Shown: positions 7,633 through 14,484, numbered from the stretch's first letter. The stretch: DNA of 21,251 nt from Bacteroidales bacterium (GCA_012513425.1 JAAZCF010000273.1:1-21251); one strand, 5' to 3'. Program-made: numbers and translations. Notes: generated by a model not told the origin, from the letters alone.

Positions 7633-8415
7633 ATGTCTTGGTTTGAAGCCCTTATTTTGGGTATAGTGCAGGGACTTACCGAATTTCTGCCGGTAAGTAG
7701 TAGTGGCCATTTGCTCATTGCTAAAGAATTATTCGGCATACAAACGGATAATCTTGTTTTTGAGGTGCTTGTCCATGCGGCAACAGTCTTGAGTGTAATT
7801 ATTGTATTCCGTCATCAAATACTTGATTTGATTAAGGGATTGTTTAAGTTTACATACAATAGTCAAACTAAATATGTATTATTTATTTTGGTCTCAATGA
7901 TTCCCGTCTTTGTTGTAGGTGTTTTTTTTAAGGACCAAGTGGAGATGCTGTTTGGCGGTGGAATGAAGCAAATATCTATTGCTTTGTATGTAACAGCCTT
8001 ACTGCTTTTGTATGCAACATTCGCAAAGCCAAAAGAGAAACCTTTGAATTATTCAAGATCATTATTAATAGGTGTCGCTCAAGCTGTGGCTGTTGTTCCC
8101 GGTTTGTCTCGAAGTGGTGCTACAATTTCCACAGGTTTGCTGTGCGGAATGAAAAAAGAAGAAGTGACGCAGTTTTCATTTCTTATGGTTCTTGTGCCAA
8201 TTCTTGGTGAGGCCTTCTTGGAGTTGATAGGTGGCAATATGTCTAGCGCTTCTTCCGGTATTGCAATTCTCCCTTTAATTATCGGATTTTTATCTGCCTT
8301 TGTGTCAGGATTATTTGCATGCAAAATTATGATAGCATTAGTGAAACAATCTAAGTTATCTTGGTTTGCACTATACTGCATTCTTGTTGCATCCCTCTGC
8401 TTGATTTTTGCATAA
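7633..8415 (+). CDS. uppP: Undecaprenyl-diphosphatase
   Basis: A 260-residue polytopic membrane enzyme of the BacA/UppP family that dephosphorylates undecaprenyl pyrophosphate, recycling the lipid carrier for peptidoglycan and O-antigen synthesis. Both signatures are intact: TEFLPVSSSGH at residues 16-26 (Glu17, His26) and GLSRSG at 157-162 with catalytic Arg160. Several membrane segments are evident. It sits between DUF3098 and lpxH, with only two bases separating its stop from the lpxH start. In Bacteroides relatives truB and queA usually follow; they are absent here. Confidence 0.95.
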   Translation: MSWFEALILGIVQGLTEFLPVSSSGHLLIAKELFGIQTDNLVFEVLVHAATVLSVIIVFRHQILDLIKGLFKFTYNSQTKYVLFILVSMIPVFVVGVFFKDQVEMLFGGGMKQISIALYVTALLLLYATFAKPKEKPLNYSRSLLIGVAQAVAVVPGLSRSGATISTGLLCGMKKEEVTQFSFLMVLVPILGEAFLELIGGNMSSASSGIAILPLIIGFLSAFVSGLFACKIMIALVKQSKLSWFALYCILVASLCLIFA

Positions 8416-8417
8416 TA

Positions 8418-9200
8418 ATGAATTCTGGAAAGATATATTTCTTGTCTGACACACATCTTGGAAGCAAGGAGGACTTTGAAGAGTTGGTTGCTAAACAGCA
8501 ATTTGTAGATTTTCTTGATGGCTTGGGGCCGGAAGCAGAGGCTGTGTATTTATTAGGTGACATTTTTGATTTTTGGCTCGAATACAAGCAAGCCATTCCA
8601 CAAGGATATGACAAAGTGCTTACATCCATGTCTTCTGCAATACAAAGAGGCATAACAATATATTTCTGCCCCGGCAATCACGACTATTGGACATTCGGTT
8701 ATTTGGAAAATCAAATAGGGTTGAAGGTGATTCCCCAACCTTATTATTTTGAGAAAAATGGCTATAGATTCTGGGTGGCTCATGGTGATGGCCTTGGCAA
8801 AACCTCTTTGGGGGTTAAGATAATGAATCTGCTTTTTAAAGGTAAAATATGCATTAAATTATTGCTTTGCCTTCCTTCTCCATGGATTTATTCTTTTGCT
8901 CATTATTGGTCGCGTTCTTCACGGAAAAAATCATCCCAAAATCCATATGTTTTTAAGGGGGAGAATGATAATTTGTATAAATATGCTCTTGGTTTACATT
9001 CAAATAAACCTGCTGACTTCTTTATTTTTGGACATCTTCATCAAAAAATTGATTTAAAGATTGATCGACAATCACATTTTGTAATTTTAGATTCGTGGTC
9101 TCATGGAGAAAATTATGCTGTTTTTGATAACGGAAAGTTTGATGTGATAAAAATCACTGGTCAAAAAGATACTTTTTCATCAGATAGTGCAAATCTCTAA
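8418..9200 (+). CDS. lpxH: UDP-2,3-diacylglucosamine diphosphatase (LpxH family)
   Basis: A 260-residue calcineurin-type metallophosphoesterase. All metal motifs are present: SDTHLG (Asp11, His13), GDIFDFW (Asp48), GNHD (Asn87, His88), AHGD (His122) and GHLH (His206, His208). The FDFW and YW residues and total length fit LpxH, which cleaves UDP-2,3-diacylglucosamine to lipid X in lipid A synthesis. The start MNSGKIYF is chosen: a TTG-initiated extension to 8361 would overlap uppP and add residues unlike the family. It is the last gene of the ftsX operon. Another periplasm-facing phosphoesterase is less likely because no signal peptide is present. Confidence 0.85.
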   Translation: MNSGKIYFLSDTHLGSKEDFEELVAKQQFVDFLDGLGPEAEAVYLLGDIFDFWLEYKQAIPQGYDKVLTSMSSAIQRGITIYFCPGNHDYWTFGYLENQIGLKVIPQPYYFEKNGYRFWVAHGDGLGKTSLGVKIMNLLFKGKICIKLLLCLPSPWIYSFAHYWSRSSRKKSSQNPYVFKGENDNLYKYALGLHSNKPADFFIFGHLHQKIDLKIDRQSHFVILDSWSHGENYAVFDNGKFDVIKITGQKDTFSSDSANL

Positions 9201-9247
9201 CTTGCTGAAATATTTTTCATTAGCATGTAAATTTTATGGTAGAATAA

Positions 9248-9278
9248 TTTGGTAATTAGAATATTTGAGTTACCTTTG
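9248..9278 (+). promoter_or_regulatory. Promoter of the rplP-rplQ operon
   Basis: TTTG (9248-9251), a 19-base spacer and TACCTTTG (9271-9278) form a perfect Bacteroidota sigma promoter. Transcription would start near 9284, leaving a leader of about 75 bases before the rplP ATG. It is the best promoter in the window. Confidence 0.8.
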
Positions 9279-9283
9279 CAACC

Positions 9284-9358
9284 CGTGTTTTATAGCTAAA
9301 ACCGCTTAAGGCATTGGGCATAAGAAGTTTACAATATTTATTAATAATAGTAAAAACA
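9284..9358 (+). other. Structured 5' leader of the ribosomal operon
   Basis: The leader holds a perfect 6-bp hairpin, GTTTTA (9287-9292) and TAAAAC (9297-9302) with a TAGC loop. A weaker CTTA/TAAG pairing (9305-9308 with 9321-9324) follows, then A/T-rich bases up to the ATG. No Shine-Dalgarno is seen. It could be an autoregulatory site, but no known leader motif is recognised. Confidence 0.4.
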
Positions 9359-9784
9359 ATGTTACAACCTAAGAAAACCAAATTTAGAAGGCCACAGAAA
9401 GGTCGTATGAAGGGATTTGCCCAAAGGGGTAATCAACTCGCCTTTGGCTCATTTGGTATTAAAACCATGGAGAGTTGCTGGCTCACAGGTCAGCAGATTG
9501 AGGCTGCTAGTCAAGCTGTAGTTCGTCACATGAAACGTGAAGGTCAGATTTGGATTAGGGTATTCCCTGACAAACCTTACACAAAGAAACCAGCTGAAGT
9601 ACGTATGGGTAAAGGTAAAGGTAATCCAGAGGGATTCGTTGCCCCTATCACTCCAGGCCGTATGTTGATTGAAGCTGAGGGTGTTCCTATGGCAGTTGCT
9701 AAAGAGGCTCTTCGTCTTGGAGCCCAGAAACTTCCAATCACATGCCAATTTGTGATCAGAAGAGATTATGTTGAAAACGTCTAA
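9359..9784 (+). CDS. rplP: Ribosomal protein L16
   Basis: A 141-residue 50S protein near the A-site tRNA and peptidyl transferase centre. It starts MLQPKKTKFRRPQKGRMKG, the conserved L16 beginning. Arg82 in VRMGKGKG corresponds to the arginine hydroxylated in E. coli L16. A TTG-initiated extension from 9314 is rejected because the family starts at MLQPKKTK. Normally rpsC precedes rplP directly; here lpxH is the upstream gene and rplP is the first gene of the operon, preceded by its own promoter. Confidence 0.97.
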   Translation: MLQPKKTKFRRPQKGRMKGFAQRGNQLAFGSFGIKTMESCWLTGQQIEAASQAVVRHMKREGQIWIRVFPDKPYTKKPAEVRMGKGKGNPEGFVAPITPGRMLIEAEGVPMAVAKEALRLGAQKLPITCQFVIRRDYVENV

Positions 9785-9787
9785 TCT

Positions 9788-9794
9788 AGGAGAG
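9788..9794 (+). promoter_or_regulatory. Strong Shine-Dalgarno for rpmC
   Basis: AGGAGAG, with seven bases between GGAG and the ATG at 9800. Strong sites of this kind are unusual in Bacteroidota. Confidence 0.75.
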
Positions 9795-9799
9795 TTAAA

Positions 9800-9994
9800 A
9801 TGAAAGCACAAGAAGTACGCGAAATGGCGATTAACGATTTGCGCGAGCGCATAGAAGCCGAAAAACAAAGTCTCAATAGTATGAGAATGAACCACATCAT
9901 CTCTCCTTTGGAAGATAAATCCAAAATTAATAAAGCTAAAACTGACATCGCACGTATGATGACTATTTTGGCTGAAAGAGAAAAACAGAACTAA
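9800..9994 (+). CDS. rpmC: Ribosomal protein L29
   Basis: A 64-residue protein of the L29 family, a helical hairpin near the exit of the peptide tunnel. The sequence begins MKAQEVREMAINDLRERIEA and continues with the LNSMRMNH stretch equivalent to the usual LRFQ.A region. Length is typical (60-70). It follows rplP by 15 bases, has a strong Shine-Dalgarno, and precedes rpsQ by 14 bases, the universal L16-L29-S17 order. Confidence 0.93.
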   Translation: MKAQEVREMAINDLRERIEAEKQSLNSMRMNHIISPLEDKSKINKAKTDIARMMTILAEREKQN

Positions 9995-10008
9995 AATAGA
10001 TTCTAACA

Positions 10009-10263
10009 ATGGAAAGAAATCTTCGTAAAGAAAGAATCGGGATTGTGGTAAGCAACAAAATGGACAAATCTATTGTAGTTGCTGTAAAGACAAAAGAAAA
10101 ACACCCTATTTCCGGTAAATTCGTAAATAAAACCACAAAATTTGTCGCTCAAGACGAGAAAAACGAGTGTAGTGAAGGCGATACAGTTCGCATCATGGAG
10201 ACTCGTCCACTAAGTAAGACAAAACGTTGGAGATTAGTAGAAATCGTAGAAAAAGTGAAATAA
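10009..10263 (+). CDS. rpsQ: Ribosomal protein S17
   Basis: An 84-residue OB-fold 30S protein that binds 16S rRNA early in assembly. Signature features are RKERIGIVVSNKMDKSIVV near the N-terminus, KEKHPISGKFV, and EGDTVRIMETRPLSKTKRWR, which corresponds to the family pattern G-D-x-V-x-I-x-E-x-R-P-x-S-K-x-K. One base separates its stop from the rplN start. Confidence 0.96.
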   Translation: MERNLRKERIGIVVSNKMDKSIVVAVKTKEKHPISGKFVNKTTKFVAQDEKNECSEGDTVRIMETRPLSKTKRWRLVEIVEKVK

Positions 10264-10264
10264 T

Positions 10265-10630
10265 ATGATACAACAAGAATCACGTTTGATGGTGGCAGAT
10301 AATAGTGGTGCAAAGGAAGTTCTTTGTATCCGTGTTCTTGGCGGTACTAACCGTCGCTATGCCAGTGTAGGTGACAAAATCGTTGTCGCTGTGAAAAGTG
10401 CGATTCCTGGTGGTAACATCAAGAAGGGCGCAGTATCTAATGCAGTTATAGTCCGTACAAAGAAAGAAATTCGTCGTGCTGATGGTTCTTATATTCGTTT
10501 CGATGACAATGCTTGCGTATTGCTATCTAAACAAGATGAAGTTGTCGGTACTCGTATCTTTGGCCCTGTTTCAAGGGAATTACGCGAAAACTTTATGAAA
10601 ATCGTCTCACTTGCCCCTGAGGTAATATAA
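10265..10630 (+). CDS. rplN: Ribosomal protein L14
   Basis: A 121-residue 50S protein at the subunit interface (bridge B8). It begins MIQQESRLMVADNSGAKEVL, the classic L14 start, and ends EVI with the conserved FMKIVSLAPE stretch. Length matches the family (about 122). Its start follows the rpsQ stop by one base, so reinitiation rather than a Shine-Dalgarno probably drives translation. Confidence 0.97.
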   Translation: MIQQESRLMVADNSGAKEVLCIRVLGGTNRRYASVGDKIVVAVKSAIPGGNIKKGAVSNAVIVRTKKEIRRADGSYIRFDDNACVLLSKQDEVVGTRIFGPVSRELRENFMKIVSLAPEVI

Positions 10631-10642
10631 TAAACAGAGATT

Positions 10643-10963
10643 ATGAAAAAGTTGCATATCAAAAAAGGTGATACCGTATATGTAAACGCAGGGAACGACA
10701 AGGGCAAGACCGGCAAAGTTCTCGAAGTTCTTATAGGTAAGGACCGTGCCATTGTTGAAGGAGTCAACATGGTTAAAAAACACACAAAACCAAATACTCA
10801 AAACCCACAAGGTGGTATTGTAGAACAAGAGGCTGGTATTCATGTATCAAACCTTCAAGTTGTAGACCCTTCAAAAGGTGGTCCAACTCGTATCGGTCGT
10901 CGTCTAAATGCTGACGGCAAGCTTATGCGTTACTCTAAAAAAACTGGGGAGGAAATTAAATAA
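10643..10963 (+). CDS. rplX: Ribosomal protein L24
   Basis: A 106-residue 50S assembly-initiator protein. A KOW motif covers about residues 8-29 (GDTVYVNAGNDKGKTGKVLE), followed by the EGVNMVKKHTKP segment and the QGGIVEQEAGIHVSNL stretch common to L24. Its last stop base is the first base of the rplE ATG, so the two are translationally coupled. Confidence 0.96.
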   Translation: MKKLHIKKGDTVYVNAGNDKGKTGKVLEVLIGKDRAIVEGVNMVKKHTKPNTQNPQGGIVEQEAGIHVSNLQVVDPSKGGPTRIGRRLNADGKLMRYSKKTGEEIK

Positions 10964-11565
10964 TGGCAAAAGCTAAAAAGGAAGAAAAAGTAGTAGCTCA
11001 AGCTCTTCCATCAAATTATGTTCCTTCATTGCAGAAGAAATATAAAGAGGAAATTATTGATAAACTCACAAAAGAGTTTGGCTATAAGACTATAATGCAG
11101 GTACCAAAGCTTGTTAAAATTATAGTTAACGAAGGTGTTGGTCGTGCTACTCAGGATAAGAAGCTCGTTGAGGTTGCTCAAGAAGAGCTTTCTATTATCT
11201 CTGGTCAAAAAGCTGTACAGACAGTTTCTAGAAAAGATATTTCAAACTTCAAACTTCGTCGCGGTATGCCAATCGGCGCTAAAGTTACCCTTCGTGGTAT
11301 GAAAATGTACGAGTTTCTTGAAAGATTGATTGCTATCTCTCTTCCACGTATTCGTGACTTTAAAGGTATTTCTGAGAATTTTGACGGTAGGGGTAACTAT
11401 ACTCTAGGTGTTAAAGAACAAATCATTTTTCCAGAAATTGACATTGACAAAATTATTAAAGTGATGGGTATGGAAATCACTTTTGTGACTTCTGCCGACA
11501 AAGACGAAGAAGCTTACGCTTTGCTTCGTGAATTCGGTTTGCCTTTTAAAAATATTAGAAAGTAA
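10963..11565 (+). CDS. rplE: Ribosomal protein L5
   Basis: A 200-residue 5S rRNA-binding protein of the central protuberance. The core includes YKEEIIDKLTKEFGYK, MQVPKLVKIIVNEGVG, KAVQTVSRKDISNFKLR, and the C-terminal GMEITFVTSA segment. The first 16 or so residues (MAKAKKEEKVVAQALP) are a basic, low-complexity extension relative to E. coli L5 (179 residues). The start is fixed by a one-base overlap with rplX, though an unlabelled later start cannot be fully excluded. Confidence 0.96.
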   Translation: MAKAKKEEKVVAQALPSNYVPSLQKKYKEEIIDKLTKEFGYKTIMQVPKLVKIIVNEGVGRATQDKKLVEVAQEELSIISGQKAVQTVSRKDISNFKLRRGMPIGAKVTLRGMKMYEFLERLIAISLPRIRDFKGISENFDGRGNYTLGVKEQIIFPEIDIDKIIKVMGMEITFVTSADKDEEAYALLREFGLPFKNIRK

Positions 11566-11570
11566 AAGAT

Positions 11571-11840
11571 ATGGCAAAAGAATCAATGAAAGCACGCGAA
11601 GTTAAACGTGCAAAAATGATAGCAAAGTATGCTGAGAAACGTGCTGCGTTGAAAGAAGCAGGAGATTGGACAGCCCTTGACAAATTACCAAAGAACTCAA
11701 GTCCTTGCCGCCTTCATAATCGTTGCTCCCTCACTGGTCGTCCTAAAGGATATATGCGTGAGTTTGGTATCAGCCGTATTCAGTTCCGTGAGATGGCCTC
11801 AAAGGGTCTTCTTCCAGGAGTGAAGAAAGCAAGTTGGTAG
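11571..11840 (+). CDS. rpsN: Ribosomal protein S14, zinc-free form
   Basis: An 89-residue long-form S14. It has the conserved SSPCRLHNRCSLTGRPKGYMR segment but not the two CxxC pairs of the zinc-binding short form, so it is the C- type. It sits in the head of the 30S subunit. The gene follows rplE by five bases. A 77-base gap then separates it from rpsH, the longest gap within the operon. Confidence 0.96.
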   Translation: MAKESMKAREVKRAKMIAKYAEKRAALKEAGDWTALDKLPKNSSPCRLHNRCSLTGRPKGYMREFGISRIQFREMASKGLLPGVKKASW

Positions 11841-11869
11841 AAAATATTTACACTTATTTATAAACAATC

Positions 11870-11897
11870 GGATATCGGGCGCTTTAGAGCGTCGTCC
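11870..11897 (+). other. Hairpin in the rpsN-rpsH gap
   Basis: GGCGCT (11878-11883) pairs with AGCGTC (11888-11893) around a TTAG loop, with one G-T pair. An outer GGA/TCC pairing (11870-11872 with 11895-11897) is possible. An A-rich stretch leads to the rpsH ATG at 11918. There is no U-tract after the stem, so it is not an obvious terminator. No promoter of the TAnnTTTG type is seen in the gap. Confidence 0.4.
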
Positions 11898-11917
11898 ACA
11901 AAAAAAACAAAGTAAAA

Positions 11918-12313
11918 ATGACTGATCCAATTGCAGATTTGCTTACGAGAATTCGCAACGCCTATATGGCAGGTCACAGAACTGTAGAAGTTCCTGCTTC
12001 AAAGATGAAATGTGAAATTGTTCGCATTCTTCACGAAAAAGGCTACATTTTGGCTTACAAGGTTGTCGAAGCAAATCCTTACAACACAATTAAAATTGCT
12101 CTCAAGTATCATCCTGAGACAAAAACAGCAGCTATTAAAAAAATCGTTCGCGTGAGCACTCCTGGTTTGAGGAAATATTCAGGCGTTGACGATATGCCAC
12201 GCGTACTCAATGGAATGGGTATTGCTATCATTTCTACCTCTAAAGGTATCATCACTGATAAAGAGGCCAAGGAAATGAATGTTGGCGGTGAAATAATCTG
12301 CTATGTATGTTAA
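11918..12313 (+). CDS. rpsH: Ribosomal protein S8
   Basis: A 131-residue 30S protein binding helix 21 of 16S rRNA. It begins MTDPIADLLTRIRNAYMAGH and ends with the conserved GGEIICYVC, matching the family pattern G-G-E-[ILV]-[ILV]-C-x-V. In E. coli, S8 represses the spc operon by binding its mRNA, so the structured 77-base gap just upstream of this gene deserves attention (inference). No Shine-Dalgarno is visible. Confidence 0.97.
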   Translation: MTDPIADLLTRIRNAYMAGHRTVEVPASKMKCEIVRILHEKGYILAYKVVEANPYNTIKIALKYHPETKTAAIKKIVRVSTPGLRKYSGVDDMPRVLNGMGIAIISTSKGIITDKEAKEMNVGGEIICYVC

Positions 12314-12336
12314 TAATAATTTAATATCATTTAATA

Positions 12337-12897
12337 ATGTCAAGAATTGGTAAATTGCCTGTACACCTGCCAGCCAATGTAACTGTAGAAGTTACAAAGG
12401 ATAATGTGGTAAAGGTTAAAGGACCCCAAGGCGAGATGTCTCAGAAAGTAGATCCAGACATCAAAGTTGAAATAGAAGGGGGAGAAGTAAAGGTAAGCCG
12501 TCCGACAGATCAACCACGCCATCGCTCAATGCACGGTCTATATCGCGCTTTGATTCATAATATGGTAGTTGGCTGCTCAGAAGGCTTCACTACAAAACAA
12601 GAACTTGTCGGTGTTGGTTACCGTGTTGAAGTTCAAGGTCAAATTATGACTTTCAGCATCGGTTATTCACATGACATTCAGTTCATGCTACCAGCTGAAG
12701 TAAAAGCAGAAGCTGAGGCTGTCAAGAAAGGACAGAATCCGGTATTGGTACTTAAGAGCTGTGATAAACAATTGCTCGGACAAGTAGCTGCCAAAGTTCG
12801 TTCACTCCGTAAGCCAGAACCATATAAAGGTAAAGGTATCAAGTTCGTAGGCGAAGAAATCCGCCGCAAGGCAGGTAAGAGCGCCGCCGCTAAATAA
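12337..12897 (+). CDS. rplF: Ribosomal protein L6
   Basis: A 186-residue 50S protein with two L6 domains, near the sarcin-ricin loop. It starts MSRIGKLPVHLPANVTVEV and contains KVKGPQGEM, the GVGYRVEVQG repeat motif and the C-terminal PEPYKGKGIKFVGEEIRRKAG-type signature. The stop TAA is followed in frame by a second stop, TAG, which also begins the Shine-Dalgarno of rplR. Confidence 0.97.
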   Translation: MSRIGKLPVHLPANVTVEVTKDNVVKVKGPQGEMSQKVDPDIKVEIEGGEVKVSRPTDQPRHRSMHGLYRALIHNMVVGCSEGFTTKQELVGVGYRVEVQGQIMTFSIGYSHDIQFMLPAEVKAEAEAVKKGQNPVLVLKSCDKQLLGQVAAKVRSLRKPEPYKGKGIKFVGEEIRRKAGKSAAAK

Positions 12898-12898
12898 T

Positions 12899-12904
12899 AG
12901 GAGG
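12899..12904 (+). promoter_or_regulatory. Strong Shine-Dalgarno for rplR
   Basis: AGGAGG lies eight bases before the rplR ATG at 12913. It overlaps an in-frame TAG (12898-12900) directly after the rplF TAA. Confidence 0.85.
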
Positions 12905-12912
12905 ATTGAAAT

Positions 12913-13278
12913 ATGGCAACAATCAATAAAAAAGAAAAAAGACAAAGAATTCATTACCGTATTCGCAAAGTGGTAAATGGTACTGCGGAGCGCCCAAGAA
13001 TGGTAGTATTCAGAAGTAATAAACAAATCTACGTTCAAGTTATTGACGATGTACAGCATCTAACATTATGTGCAGCATCATCAGCAGACAAAGGCCTTAT
13101 TGAGACTTGCAAAGGCAAATCAGGAATCGAGGCAGCGAAGATTGTTGGAAACGAAATAGCAAAACGTGCTATTGAAAAAGGAATTGACACAGTATCATTT
13201 GATCGTGGAGGTTATCTTTATCACGGAAGAGTTAAAAGTTTAGCAGATGGTGCCCGTGAGGGTGGCCTTAAATTCTAA
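12913..13278 (+). CDS. rplR: Ribosomal protein L18
   Basis: A 121-residue 5S rRNA-binding protein of the central protuberance. Family features include RQRIHYRIRKVVNGTAERPR, VFRSNKQIYVQVIDD, and FDRGGYLYHGRVKSLADGAR near the C-terminus. It is slightly longer than E. coli L18 (117). Translation is probably driven by the strong AGGAGG upstream. Confidence 0.97.
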   Translation: MATINKKEKRQRIHYRIRKVVNGTAERPRMVVFRSNKQIYVQVIDDVQHLTLCAASSADKGLIETCKGKSGIEAAKIVGNEIAKRAIEKGIDTVSFDRGGYLYHGRVKSLADGAREGGLKF

Positions 13279-13286
13279 GAAGTAAT

Positions 13287-13805
13287 ATGGCAGATATCAA
13301 TGTTAAAAAAGTAAAAACCACTGATCTTGAACTTAAAGATCGTTTGGTCGCTGTTCAGAGAGTAACAAAAGTTACTAAAGGTGGTCGTCACTTCTCTTTT
13401 GCAGCAATCGTCGTAGTTGGCGATGAAAAAGGTGTTGTCGGTTATGGTCTTGGAAAAGCTAATGAAGTAACTACCGCAATATCTAAAGGTATTGAAGACG
13501 CTAAGAAAAATCTAGTGAAAATTCCTATTATTCACGACACTATCCCTCATGCTCAAGAAGCTAAATTTGGTGGTGCTCGCGTATTTATGGCTCCTGCAGC
13601 TCCCGGTACTGGTATTAAGGCCGGTGGTGCGATGCGTGCCGTGTTCGAGTCAGTAGGAATTCATGATATTCTTGCAAAATCAAAAGGTTCATCTAACCCT
13701 CATAGCTTGGTGAAAGCTACAATAGCTGCTCTTCGTGAAATTAGAGACGCTTATACGGTAGCAGGCCTTCGCGGCATCCCAATGGAGAGAGTATTTAAAG
13801 GCTAG
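13287..13805 (+). CDS. rpsE: Ribosomal protein S5
   Basis: A 172-residue 30S protein important for decoding fidelity and mRNA helicase activity. The N-terminal double-stranded RNA-binding fold carries KDRLVAVQRVTKVTKGGRHF and the GYGLGKANEV segment; the C-terminal half has APAAPGTGIKAGGAMR and GSSNPHSLVKAT. Its TAG stop is the first part of the extended Shine-Dalgarno of rpmD. It follows rplR by eight bases and lacks a Shine-Dalgarno of its own. Confidence 0.97.
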   Translation: MADINVKKVKTTDLELKDRLVAVQRVTKVTKGGRHFSFAAIVVVGDEKGVVGYGLGKANEVTTAISKGIEDAKKNLVKIPIIHDTIPHAQEAKFGGARVFMAPAAPGTGIKAGGAMRAVFESVGIHDILAKSKGSSNPHSLVKATIAALREIRDAYTVAGLRGIPMERVFKG

Positions 13806-13813
13806 GAGGTGAT
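13804..13813 (+). promoter_or_regulatory. Ten-base Shine-Dalgarno for rpmD
   Basis: AGGAGGTGAT is complementary over ten bases to the usual bacterial 16S 3' end (ATCACCTCCT). Its GGAGG core is seven bases from the ATG at 13817. It overlaps the rpsE TAG stop at 13803-13805. Confidence 0.9.
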
Positions 13814-13816
13814 ACT

Positions 13817-14020
13817 ATGACAAAAGTAAGAATTACACAAGTTCGCAGTAAAAACAGCGCAACTATTAGACAACAAGCAAATCTGCTTTCTCTCGGGATT
13901 CACCGCATGCATCAAACTGTTGAGGTTGAACTTACCGAAGTTACCAAAGGAATGATTGGGAAAGTTAGTCATCTGGTAACTGTTGAGGAAGTATCTGAAG
14001 AAAATAAAACTAAAGCATAG
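13817..14020 (+). CDS. rpmD: Ribosomal protein L30
   Basis: A 67-residue L30. The ferredoxin-like core KVRITQVRSKNSATIRQQANLLSLG is followed by LGIHRMHQTVE, as in the family. It is about eight residues longer than E. coli L30 (59) because of an acidic/basic tail (EEVSEENKTKA). The very strong Shine-Dalgarno suggests high or regulated translation. Its TAG stop in turn overlaps the Shine-Dalgarno of rplO. Confidence 0.95.
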   Translation: MTKVRITQVRSKNSATIRQQANLLSLGIHRMHQTVEVELTEVTKGMIGKVSHLVTVEEVSEENKTKA

Positions 14021-14024
14021 GAGA
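14019..14024 (+). promoter_or_regulatory. Shine-Dalgarno for rplO
   Basis: AGGAGA, nine bases before the ATG at 14033, starting within the rpmD TAG stop (14018-14020). Confidence 0.65.
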
Positions 14025-14032
14025 AATAGTCA

Positions 14033-14479
14033 ATGAAACTAAATAGTATTAAACCAGCTGAAGGTTCAAAAGGAAGAGCTAAACGTATCGGTCGTGGTGA
14101 AGGTTCCGGCCATGGTGGAACATCTACACGTGGTAACAAAGGTGCTCAATCTCGAAGCGGTTATTCTCGTAAAATAGGTTTCCAGGGTGGTCAGATGCCA
14201 CTCCAGCGTACTAGTCCTAAATTTGGTTTTAAAAACCCTACCAGAGTAGAATACCAAGGTATCAATGTAGCTTTATTGCAGGCTCTTAGCGAGAAACTCA
14301 ATACAAATGTTCTCGATATCGACACACTTGTAGAAGCAGGTCTTGCACGCCAGAGGGATCTTATCAAGATTCTTGGTAATGGTGAGCTTACATCAAAATT
14401 AGAAGTGACAGCACATGCTTTCTCAAAAAGCGCTATCTCTAAGATTGAAGCTGCTGAAGGTAAAGCTACAATTATTTAA
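14033..14479 (+). CDS. rplO: Ribosomal protein L15
   Basis: A 148-residue 50S protein with the typical Gly/Arg-rich N-terminal extension that threads into 23S rRNA (AKRIGRGEGSGHGGTSTRGNKGAQSR in part), then GFQGGQMPLQRTSPKFGF and a C-terminal globular domain ending FSKSAISKIEAAEGKA. It precedes secY by five bases, the conserved L30-L15-SecY order. Confidence 0.97.
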   Translation: MKLNSIKPAEGSKGRAKRIGRGEGSGHGGTSTRGNKGAQSRSGYSRKIGFQGGQMPLQRTSPKFGFKNPTRVEYQGINVALLQALSEKLNTNVLDIDTLVEAGLARQRDLIKILGNGELTSKLEVTAHAFSKSAISKIEAAEGKATII

Positions 14480-14484
14480 TTATC

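Noticed and set aside
8361..8417. Extended lpxH start overlapping uppP
   Set aside because: The added residues are the +1-shifted translation of the uppP end and do not resemble LpxH; the ATG at 8418 gives MNSGKIYFLSDTH.
8079..8501. Long open frame on the minus strand opposite uppP/lpxH
   Set aside because: It lies antisense to two clearly recognised genes, with no family resemblance and no promoter of its own.
9203..9225. Hairpin after lpxH as a terminator
   Set aside because: TGCTGAAA can pair with TTTC and AGCA around a TATT loop, but there is a three-base bulge, few G-C pairs and no T-tract after it.
9314..9358. TTG-initiated N-terminal extension of rplP
   Set aside because: L16 proteins start MLQPKKTK at 9359; the extra residues have no family counterpart and fall in the transcript leader.
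9449..10009. 186-codon minus-strand frame opposite rplP-rpmC
   Set aside because: It is a complement shadow of ribosomal genes, rich in Phe, Ser, His and Thr as expected from reversed Lys/Arg-rich codons.
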